Below, piece by piece: positions 22,356 to 32,400 of a stretch of 64,000 bases of DNA. The stretch covers positions 5,890,001 through 5,954,000 of the forward strand of contig OV277871.1 in NCBI GenBank assembly GCA_922989275.2, given 5' to 3'. The notes under the pieces were generated by a model. It searched no databases and was not told the DNA's origin. It saw only the letters and a program-made list of their open reading frames with translations. Both the position numbers and the translations under genes were made by a program. Origin of the DNA: Gari tellinella (lineage: Eukaryota; Mollusca; Bivalvia; Cardiida; Psammobiidae). Numbering within the stretch: position 1 is the first letter of the stretch; each line of letters starts with the position of its first letter.

Positions 22356-22592
22356 TTAACTCATTCACCCCTGAAACTTTTAATGGACAATTTACAATAA
22401 ATCTAGTCCATTCTTCATTATTTATGGTTGATTTTTTATAACACATTGCAAAATGACAAACAGTGCAAACCCTGATCAGTGGCTCCTTCATCTGATCAGG
22501 GTCTACACTGTTCGCAGAGGACAAATGTACTCTTCACATGTACACTATTTGTTAATGACGAGCATTCTCGTTGCTAGGTTTGAATGTGTTAA
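22356..22592. repeat. M3 MITE
   Basis: TTAACTCATTCACCCCTGAAA ... GGTTTGAATGTGTTAA, TTAA on both sides. Core hairpin 22455-22515 (ACAGTGCAAACCCTGATCAG ... CTGATCAGGGTCTACACTGT). Confidence 0.83.
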
Positions 22593-22791
22593 AAATGTAT
22601 GTGATTTACAATACTTGGTCCTTTGGTAAAACGCGTAGAAGATGACAGAAAAATCTGGCATTAAAAACAAAAAAAATTTATTAAGCATAATATCACAATG
22701 CATAAAACTATGGCACTTTCAAAGTCACCATATTTAACCCATTTGTGCCAAACAATTGTAGTTAACTCTTGCTGAAAGATTTCATTGTAGA

Positions 22792-23176
22792 TACAGTCGA
22801 AACTTGATACTATGAACTCACTTAACCCTTAGCCTGCCACTCACGACTATAGCTCCATATGCAAACAGCTTGGATCCGGATGAGACGCAGAGTAACTCGG
22901 CGTCTCATCCGGATCCAAGCTGTTTGACACTCGGACAAGATTTTCAGCAATTTTGAGCAACTTTGAAGCACTTTGAAACATGAAGCAGACGAGAAATATA
23001 GCAGATGACAATTTATTTGGCGGGCTAAGAGTTAATTGACTGTACCAGTATTTTATAAGTTGAATTTTGATGAGTCGATCTCGCGTAAGTCGAACATACA
23101 GTATTTCAAAAATTTAACTTTGAATTATTGGTATGTTGCAACTAACCTCAGTTGGAAGTATTGAGTTTCAACTGTA
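22792..23176. repeat. M5 MITE split by an M4 insertion
   Basis: Left part 22792-22821 (TACAGTCGAAACTTGATAC...CTCAC), right part 23036-23176 ending AGTATTGAGTTTCAACTGTA. The two parts join exactly at a TTAA. Confidence 0.8.
22822..23035. repeat. M4-like MITE nested in M5
   Basis: TTAACCCTTAGCCTGCCACTC ... GCGGGCTAAGAGTTAA. Core hairpin 22861-22926 with inner stem GAGACGCAGAGTAACTCGGCGTCTC. Confidence 0.83.
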
Positions 23177-23207
23177 TATAATAGTTATCTAGAGAGTTTA
23201 ACTCTTT

Positions 23208-23448
23208 CCTCCCTGAAACTTTAAATGGACACTTCCAGTTTCCATTTTAGTCTAGTCCATTTCCGACTTTTAAGGATTGTTTTTGTAAATTTTTGGCTTT
23301 ATTACAAACAGTGAAGACCCTGATCAGAGGGCTCCTTTCGGAGCCCTCTGATCTGGGTCTTCACTGTTTGCACAGAACAATTGTACTATTAACATGTACA
23401 CTGTTTGAAAAGAACGCCTATATGCGGGACTAGGGTTCAAAGAGTTAA
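23208..23448. repeat. M3 MITE
   Basis: TTAACTCTTTCCTCCCTGAAAC ... GGGTTCAAAGAGTTAA. Perfect core inner stem AGAGGGCTCCTTTCGGAGCCCTCT. Confidence 0.88.
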
Positions 23449-23491
23449 GCCCTTTCACTGTTTGCCCATACAGCAAAACATTTTATATGAA

Positions 23492-23561
23492 ATAGCAAAC
23501 AGTGCCAATTCTGATGAGACACAGTGTAATGAAGCACCATCAGGGTCTACCCTGTTTGCAA
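23492..23561. repeat. core-type hairpin
   Basis: AAACAGTGCCAATTCTGATGAG ... CATCAGGGTCTACCCTGTTTG; M3-like, flanked by CCTTTCACTG on the left. Confidence 0.55.
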
Positions 23562-23603
23562 ATGTTCTCATTGGTAAACACTAGGCTTAAATGCAACCAC
23601 TTA

Positions 23604-23855
23604 TTAACCCATTACCCGTCAAATAGACCTTTTTACGCCTTTAATTTATTCCTTCTCTGAAGAATATAGTTCAAATTTATACAGTCATAAATGTGTACCA
23701 TACAAAGTTTTTTCTTTATCCTAGTAGATCGTGGTTTAAAACAGGCTGAAGGGAAAGCAGAAAGTGCCTTTAGGGGCATTCTGCTTTACTTTCAATATGC
23801 TTTAAGTGGTCCACTGTCTTCAAAACTAAGAACAGACTAAGGGGTAATGGGTTAA
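23604..23855. repeat. M2 MITE
   Basis: TTAACCCATTACCCGTCAAA ... GGGGTAATGGGTTAA; hairpin with several mismatches. Confidence 0.85.
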
Positions 23856-24035
23856 TTTTATCTATATGCTTTCAAAGCTTCTGATGATGGGATTCTTTGT
23901 TTTGTTCCTAAGTTGGACTCAACAAATATTTACATACATAAGAATTTACATATATATAATGATGAGCATTTAAAACAATGTATGTTGACAGAAAAAGGTG
24001 TGATGATAAGACCATTAGTAAGTTTCATTGAACAG

Positions 24036-24288
24036 TTAACCCATAACCCCATAAATACACTTTTTACAGCTTTAATTTATTCATCTACTGAAGAAAATTT
24101 AGTACCAATTTATACAGCCGTGAATATGTACGACATGTATAAGAATAGTTTCTATATTCTAGAAGATTGCAGTTAAAGCAGACTAAAAGTAAAGCAGAAT
24201 CGGCTTAAAAGCACATGTTGCTTTACTTTTGACCTGCTTTAAGTGGTCACCTATCTTGAATACTAGAAACAAGTAATGGGGTAATGGT
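24036..24288. repeat. M2 MITE
   Basis: TTAACCCATAACCCCATAAA ... AATGGGGTAATGG; right TTAA lost. An open frame (23913-24176) runs into it and is not a gene. Confidence 0.8.
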
Positions 24289-24326
24289 ATGCTGAGGTTC
24301 AACTGTAGAACACTTGAATTCCAGGT

Positions 24327-24581
24327 GACCAATTACCCCATAGCCTGTTTCTAGATTTTATGACAGATGACCACCTAAAGCAGGTTGAAAGTACAGCAGA
24401 ATGTGCTTGAAAGGCGCATTCTGCTTTTCTTTCAGCCTGCTTTAAGTTACCAGCTGCTAGGATATAGCAAGTATTTTGTATGGTATATATTCAAGACTTT
24501 GTTAAGTGGAACTCTTTTCTTCAATGGAGGAATAAATTAGAGTTTAAAAAGGACATATTTATAAGGTAATTAATTGGTTAA
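24327..24581. repeat. M2 MITE
   Basis: ACCAATTACCCCATAGCCTG ... AAGGTAATTAATTGGTTAA; hairpin GTGCTTGAAAGGCGC. Confidence 0.82.
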
Positions 24582-24698
24582 ACAACTGCTTAAAACCTTT
24601 ATTTACCCATTTGAACTTGTTAATAATGTAGAAAAGAAAACACTTAAGAAATAGTGCTGATTGCGTTACTTTATGTAAGCATTTTAAGTAACAAGACA

Positions 24699-24941
24699 GG
24701 GGCCCGTTTCATAAAGCTTCGTACGACAAACGTTGCCGTAAGTCAGATTATAAAAGTCTCAGTTATTATTTATTTCTTCATCTAATCCTGTATTGTGACA
24801 TCTTGTTGGAATCGTCTTGAAAAGACGATTCAAAAGAGATGTCACAAGACAGGATTAGATAGGGAAATAAGAAATTAAATGTATTTTAAAGTTATGACTT
24901 ACGACCGTTTTTGTCATACGAAGTTTTATGAAACAGGCCCC
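24699..24941. repeat. M8 MITE
   Basis: GGGGCCCGTTTCATAAAGCTT inverted against AAGTTTTATGAAACAGGCCCC. Centre GGAATCGTCTTGAAAAGACGATTC within GTGACATCT...AGATGTCAC. Confidence 0.9.
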
Positions 24942-25231
24942 TGGTGCTGCACAATAAGATTGATAGTAAATCAAGGTTAAACCAAGTCTGCAGTTTGTAA
25001 AGAGGGCCTCTTGACTGAAGTATGCATGTCAAAAAAGTATCCTGACAAATTTTGTAGTTTACACTTGTGGACGGACAGACAGACAAACTGAGTACCGTAG
25101 TCAAAATTAATTTCTCAGGGACAAATAATTCGGGACATATTCAAGGCCTCACATCAGAGGAAATTACTTCTATAGTGGATAAGATGTTACTCTTTGGAAT
25201 AAAGATTCTGACAATGTAGGGTTGTTTTGGA
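24942..25231. other. spacer
   Basis: No gene or repeat ends recognised. GGACGGACAGACAGACAAAC lies near 25070. Confidence 0.4.
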
Positions 25232-25468
25232 TTAGCCCTTTCCCCCCTGAAACTTCAAATGGACAATACCAGTTCCAAGTTAAGTTTTATCCCTTTTTCA
25301 CTATTCAGGATTGTTTTTGTCAATTTATTGCAAAATGACAAGCAGTGCAAACCCTAATCAGAGACCTCTGATCTGGGTCTACATTGTTTGCATAGGACAA
25401 CTGTATTCTTTAAAGGTACACTTTTTGTAAACGATGAGTATACTCATTGCTGGGGCCCAATTATTTAA
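25232..25468. repeat. M3 MITE, sharing a TTAA with the next M2
   Basis: TTAGCCCTTTCCCCCCTGAAA ... TGGGGCCCAATTATTTAA. Core hairpin 25338-25391 with a shortened inner stem. Confidence 0.8.
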
Positions 25469-25692
25469 TCCATTACTCCATAGTCTGTTTCTAGTTTTGA
25501 AAACAGGTGATGACTTAAAGCAGGTTGAAAATAATTCTGCTTTACTTTCAGCCTGCTTTAAGCTATCATCTTCTATGATATAGAAAAAAAATGTATCGTT
25601 CATATTCATGATTCTATAAATTGAAACTATTTTCTTCAGTGGTGGAATATATTACAGACGTAAAAAGGCATATTTATGGTGAAACTTGTTAA
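25465..25692. repeat. M2 MITE
   Basis: Starts at the TTAA that ends the M3 copy (TTAATCCATTACTCCATAG) and ends GTGAAACTTGTTAA. One hairpin arm is deleted. Confidence 0.8.
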
Positions 25693-25752
25693 AGGTACAC
25701 TGTTGGTAAAGTATAAGTATACTTAGTATACTCATTGCTGGGGCCCAATGAT

Positions 25753-26002
25753 TTAACCCACTACCCCATAAATACACCATTTTACGCCTTTTATTTATTC
25801 CTGCACTGAAAAAATAGTTCCACTTTTTACAGTCATGAATATACATCATAAGCAATATTTTGTATATTCTACTGATGGCAGCTTAAAGCAGGCTGAAAGT
25901 AAAGAAGAGTGTGCCTTACAGCACATTCTGCTTTACTTTCAATCTGCTTTAAGTGGTCTCCTATATTCAATACTAGAAATAGGCTATGGGGTAATGGGTT
26001 AA
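25753..26002. repeat. M2 MITE downstream of PPM1L
   Basis: TTAACCCACTACCCCATAAA ... GGGGTAATGGGTTAA. On the minus strand it supplies AATAAATAAA (25790-25799), the nearest hexamer after the PPM1L stop, so it could provide the poly(A) signal; this is unproven. Confidence 0.85.
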
Positions 26003-26076
26003 ATGACCTGATAACTTCTTTTCAGATGTGAGTGCTGACATATGAATGTGGTTCTTATTGCAATAGTTAAATATTC

Positions 26077-26457
26077 TCAGCTTGGCTTTTGCTCATAATT
26101 ATTCTGATTAAATTTCACAACCATAACTGTAATATTATCTAAAGAGCCTTTATAATATGCTTGTAAAATTATGCTTTTAGCACCAAAGTGAGGTTCATCC
26201 AGCCTCTGCTTAATGTATTCTACGGCCTCTTCATTCGAGAAACAATCCCATAACCCGTCTGTTGCCAGAACTATGAATTGCGGCTGACTGTCTTCAAGAT
26301 TGAAGGTCTCTATATCAGGGTCTGCTATGACAAAGTTTTTCTCCTTGAGTGGGTAGTCGCCAAGAGCTCGTGAAGTTGCAAGGATACCGGCTACACGCCA
26401 TACTCCATTGAATCCAACAAACCCTCCTGCTCGTCGAATTCTTTCATGTTCCCTGGT
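26077..26457 (-). CDS. PPM1L exon 4 (C-terminal, with stop)
   Basis: Acceptor CACTTTTTCAG, then ACC AGG GAA CAT. Encodes residues 228-353, including RIRRAGGFV, SRALGDYPLK, TDGLWD and DNIT. The upstream ATG of the longer open frame lies in the intron. Confidence 0.95.
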   Translation of the reverse strand, partial: TREHERIRRAGGFVGFNGVWRVAGILATSRALGDYPLKEKNFVIADPDIETFNLEDSQPQFIVLATDGLWDCFSNEEAVEYIKQRLDEPHFGAKSIILQAYYKGSLDNITVMVVKFNQNNYEQKPS

Positions 26458-29400
26458 CTGAAAAAGTGAAATATTGTTACAAAGATTTACTAAACTGTCT
26501 CCATATAAAACTCTGTGTCTAGTCACAACTTTAAGGAAGACAAGTTTGCAGTTAGCCAATTATATATTAAGGGCCTGTGTTAACCCATTACTCCATAAAT
26601 ATGATTTTTTTACGCTTTAATTAATTCCTCTATTGAAAATACAGCTATGAGAATAAACCAAAGAAATATCTTCACCATCCTAGCTGTGGCCGATGGTAGC
26701 TTAAAGCAAGCTGCTGGCACCTTAAGGCCACTTCTGCTTACTTTCAATCTGCTTTAAGTGGTCACCTGTCTTCAAAACTAGTCTCAGGTTATGGGGGAAA
26801 GGTTAAAGCACACTGAGTTTAAATTAGAATTCTCTAGGAGTTTTCTGCTTTACCTTCAGTCTGCATTTACCCATTATATCATAGATACACATTTTTATGC
26901 ATTTAATTTATTTCTGCACTGAAGAAAATGGTTCCAACTTATACAATCATGAATATGTACCATCAGAAATAGTTTCTATATTCTAGCTGGTCGAAGCTTA
27001 AAGCAGGCGGAAAGTAAAGCACAATGAGCCTTCAGTAACCAATTACCACATAACCTGTTTCTAGATTTGAAAACATGTGGCCACTAAAAGCAGGTTGAAA
27101 ATAAAGCAGAATGTGCTTTAAGGCACATTCTGCTTTACTTTCAGCCTGCTTTAAGTTATAGTCTTCTAGGGTAAAGAATATATTTCATATTGGACATTTT
27201 CAAAACAGTATTTGGAACAATTTTATTTAGTGGAGGAATAAATTATAGGCGTAAAAAGCGCATTTATGGGCTAATGGGTTAATACAAGAAACAGGCTATG
27301 GCGTAAAGGGTTAAGCCGCTACCTGTCTTGTCATGAAAAATTTCATTTAGTTCATTTTTCTATGAAGGAAAAAGTTGAGTTGTTCACAGAAAAATGAACT
27401 GTTCTTTGACAGGTGAATTTATTTCAGAATATGAGGAATAAGATACACTCTTCAATGGGGAATAGGGCTGAATTTTAACCCAATAACTCTTAACATGCTA
27501 GCGGCGAATATATCCTACAGTACAGGGATTACCTTTGCAAATAGTTTGGATCCAGATGAGATGCTGCGTAACGTGGCATCTCATCAGGATCCAAACTGTT
27601 TGATAATCTGACTAGGCTGTTTTGAAAAGAAATTTTGAAAATTCTTTTCTTAGAACAGTAGCAGACGGCAATTGTTGCAGACAAAAAAATTACCCAGCTT
27701 GCAAAGACTTGAAAGAGTTAATCAATATATAAGTCAGGGCTCAAGATAAGGGGAGTATTTCAAAAAATAAATATTTTATTTCTGCATTAAACCCTATGGT
27801 GTAACTACTCATTAGAATCGTCTCTTCGAGACGATTCTAATGAGTAGTAACAGCATATGATTTGGTGCTGAAAAAGTGAGAAAATGTTGGATTTGTTATG
27901 TTTACTACCTCTTTTCAGGAGCCCTGATATAAACTTGTACAAACTTGGTTAGGTTTATGGTCCTCTGATAATGGTACAGTGTTTCCATCTTTGTCACACA
28001 TCACACCTCGTGAATCTCCTACATTAGCAACAATGAGGTCTTTATCTGTAACCATGGCAACTAGTGCAGTTGATCCTATAATAAAGAGAAATGATATTAT
28101 AAATGTATACACAGTGTTAGAAATGGTATTTAATATTCAATACAAAATGCTGTGTTAACTCTTTCCTCCCTGAAGCCTCAAATGGATAACTCCAATTTTC
28201 AATTTAGTCTAGTCCATTTTTTACTTTTTAGGGTTGATTTTTACAATATATGTCAAAATTACAAACAGTGTACACCCTGATCAGAGGGCTCCATAGGGAG
28301 CCCTCTGATCAGGGTCTACACTGTTTGCATAGGACCAGTGTACACCTCACATGTACGCTGTTTGCAAATGAAGGATATATGCGTGACTAGGGTTCAAAGA
28401 GTTAACTTAAACCTTTCTTCTATAGATAGATTTTTTCACTGTGTAATAGTCTAATAGAGAAGAATTGTTTAAAACAAGCTGAAAGTAAAGAGACAGACAG
28501 GTTCATGTCAGAATGACGAGTGTCAGTCATTAAGGTGGTTCGACAGCGTGCGGCCCGCATCTCGAGTTCCGGAAATGCTGATGACTTTCACCTGATCTTT
28601 TCGGCACGTGCTTATAGTAGAAAATTTAGAAAAAGAAAAGTTGGATGATATTCAGTGTATTCTCTGTTAGCGCAGTTGGTTACGTTGGTTGACTAGCAAT
28701 GCAAAGGTTCTAGGTTCGATTCCCACTCGCTTCAAAACTTTTTTTTAAAATAAATTGTCCGATTTTATTGACTAGTTAATCCATAACGCAGTGATCAAAG
28801 GACAGGCTATGTTTAGTCACGTAATAATGAATAATATCACATGCAAGTATAGTCAAGTGACAACTAAACTTTGTGAGGCTTTATAGCCTACATGACAGAT
28901 GGCAGCTTAACACAGGACAAAAGTAATACTAAAAGATAGATCCTAAAGGATCTACAGGCTACCGTATTTAATAGTCCCTTATAACAGGTTTGACTTATGG
29001 TATTATTTAGAGCTGACGGCATTTTAAAGTTGAACTCAAGGGAGGTTACTCGTTTTGTGTTAACATTTTGTCAGAATTTCTGGAAATAATGTATAAAATG
29101 TAAATTCCACTGTAGATTTTCATAAAACTTTTGCGACTAGTAGAACTAAGTAATATCTATCTAATAAGAGTAAAATTAGTGTATGTTAAACGACTAGATT
29201 TTTTGTAATTTGAGATTTAGTGACTTTTTCCGAATTTGACTTTTTTAAAATATTGATATTTCCAGAAAATATGTCATGAAATATTTTTTGTTTGCACAAT
29301 ATCTTACAGTCTCTGTACAGTTTACTTGAATGTACAGAAATTATTGAGTTATATCATTTTATAAAGAAATTATTCCTGTTTATTAAAAAAGGAGCTTTTC

Positions 29401-32400
29401 TCGACAAAAGGTCTTGTCAGAAAAAAACGGCACTGTAACTTTTTTTTATTTTAACAATTTTTCACTCTCCATATGGTATATTTCAATTTAATCAAGGTTT
29501 CAAAGAATTCTGACACAGAATAAGCTGACCCGCGAACCACCTTAAGAGCTAAAGACACCTGTCCTTTATGAGCTTTACTTTCAACCTACTTTGAGCAACT
29601 ACCAGAATTGATGAAGGAAATGATTTATAAGGCTCTCTAGATTCAGTCTTTATCAGGCTAGGAGGATTAAAACATAATATTCTTCCTGAGGTGTAGGTTA
29701 AAACATGCAAGGGATACAACTACAGTAAAACCTTTCTATTACGACCACTAAATTGTTCTAATTATTGGGTGTATACGACAGGTGACTGATTAACCCTTTC
29801 CCCCATAGAAGCGCCTTTTAGCGCATTCAGTTTATTCTTGCCCTGAAGAAAATAGTTCCAATTTATACATTCATAAATATGTATAATACAAAATATTTTC
29901 TGTATTTTAGCAGATGATAGCTTAAAGCAGGCTGAAAGTAAAGCATTCTGCTTTACTTTCAACCTGTTTTAAGTGGACACCTACATTCAATACTAGAGAT
30001 ATGCTATGTGGGAAAGGGTTAAAGCAATATGACAGTCCTTTAGGACCTTTACTTTCTATATTACTGTCACCTTGCTTTAAGCCTTCACCAGTCTTTTATA
30101 CCATCAATTAGCCTAAGTGGTCGTAATTATAGAGGTTTTTAAAATTTACTGTAATTCTTGGGCAATGCTTGACAAATATTGCTAGTATATACCAGATAAG
30201 GAAATATTTTTCCTGATCTTTCTATAAAGTTTATCCTTTTATAAGGTTTGGATACAAATAAATATTCACCGGGTATGTATATTACATTATCTCTTATTCT
30301 CCTCCTCCAAATACTAGGAATCCAAAACTGTCAACATAGAAATTTGAGCAAGACCATCATCTCATCTGTCTTGTATCCATCCCCTATTTTCATTCATCCT
30401 CTATCATTCTCAGATATGTTAATACATAGGTTATTCTAGTGATCCAGATTCTATTAAACCATACTTTTTTCTTTTTTTTCTTCAATTTTTTAAAATTTTA
30501 ATCTATATCATGCACAATAGATTTTGTTTGCAAAATTTACTGTGTTTGTGATTCCCAGAGTGGCTTTTACAGCCATTTCCTTTGTGAAATAGCATCCGTA
30601 TAAAACAGTACATAATTTACTGTTTGTTACATTTACCACAAATTCTCTAATAGTATTCTAGATTATCCCTTTACTCTATAGCCTGTTTCTAGTACTGAAA
30701 ATTGATGACTACTTAAAGCAGGTTGAAAGTAAAGCAGAATGCGCCTTAAGGCACATTCTGCTTTACTTTCAGCCAGTGTTTTAAGCTTCCTAGATTATTC
30801 TAGATTATCTCTTTACTCCATAGCCTGTTTCTAGTACTGAAAATAGGGGACTACTTAAAGCAGATTGAAAGTAAAGCAGAATGTGCCTTATTATGCACAT
30901 TCTACTTTACTTTCAGTCTGCTTTAAGCTGCCATCTGCTAGAAAATGATAGCATCAATGTCATCTAACCTGATATGTCGGAGGTCCTCTTCACAATCTGA
31001 AGCACTTTGTTATCAACTTCTAAAATCTGTTTATGAAGAATCTGTTTATGATGTTCTGTATTGGTCATATCACCTTTGATCTTGGACAAAATCAGTGGAA
31101 ACAAATTTTCCTTGGCATATTCTGCTACAACCTGCAAAGTATGTTTCAAACTCAGATTATTCTTGTATAATCATCAGTATTGCCATAACCTATTACTCCA
31201 TAGCTAATCATTTTTAGGCCTTAAATGTATTCCCCCATTGAATAAAATGGTTTATACAGTCATGACTAAGTATCTAAAGATACCCTGCTCATATGGCAGT
31301 CCAGAGGGCAGAGACAATGTAAAATTCATGGATCTGGTGATGATCATTGTGATGTTATGATCCCATATCCCACCGCTGCTTGGAAATATTTCACATGAAC
31401 CAGGCCAACGGTATACCCTGACGCCTGACATTTATCTATCCAGTTACTATCTGCACAGAGTGTTGCTTAACTTCAGCAACCATACAAACACTCAACAATT
31501 TGACTAGTATAAAAGTCGGCTTCCACAGTCGGACTGTAGAAGCGTTTATCATATACCATTTCCGTCACAATAGGGAAATTAATTGCAGAAATTAAAGAGG
31601 AAGATATATATACTGTTCAAGGAGAAAACTAGTGCCTCTTCCTTTATATTAAATTGAGCTTCAAATAAGGCGAGCATTCAAATATTAGTTAATCTTTTTC
31701 ATGCTTCCCAACTTTTTTTTACTTTCAAGAGGAGTTTTCATGATTTCTAAGAGGGAGATTTGGGGTCTCAAGAGGGAGATTTTCACAGCGCGGCCTATTT
31801 CAGTAATTTTGTTATACTACATGATACTGCATGTCAATAGTGCTGTTATTAAAGAAAATGGCAAGCAGTTTTTCAATTCATCAACTCCTGAAACTTTAAA
31901 TGGACAATTCCTGTTTCCAATTTAGTCCATGTTTGACTATTAATGGTAATACATGTATACCGCAACCATGGCCTAGTGGTTAGGGCGCCCGCCTCGGAAG
32001 CGGAAGGTCGAAGGTTCGAATCCCGGAGCCGGATACGGGGTTTGGACTGATATGGCCGGTTGGTGAGCCGCCAGCTAGTTAAACGAATGGTTACCGTAGG
32101 CCCATCTCTGCCAGGCGCCCGGCACTAAGAGAAGGGATTCGGGAGGTACTGTGCACGCAAAAAGGATAGGTGTCTCATAAGCCAAACTGGCTGGCCTTTT
32201 CAATAGGGGTGACACTATAATAAACAAAGCCTTTACCTTTATAGTTAATTTATGATACATGAACTTAATTAGTACTGTTTCGACCTCTCCATTGATTTTG
32301 TCAGGCTGATATGAGTACATGTATATATTACTTGGTCACTATAATATTAACAACCTATTTAATGCCAGTTTTTTTGTGTTTTTGTCTTTTTTATTTTGAC

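Noticed and set aside
26458..26559. Extended N-terminus for the last PPM1L exon
   Set aside because: The extra residues are intron sequence before a strong CACTTTTTCAG acceptor, and the preceding exon joins in frame.
28664..28746. Functional tRNA-Ala gene
   Set aside because: A and B boxes are present but the acceptor and T stems do not pair.
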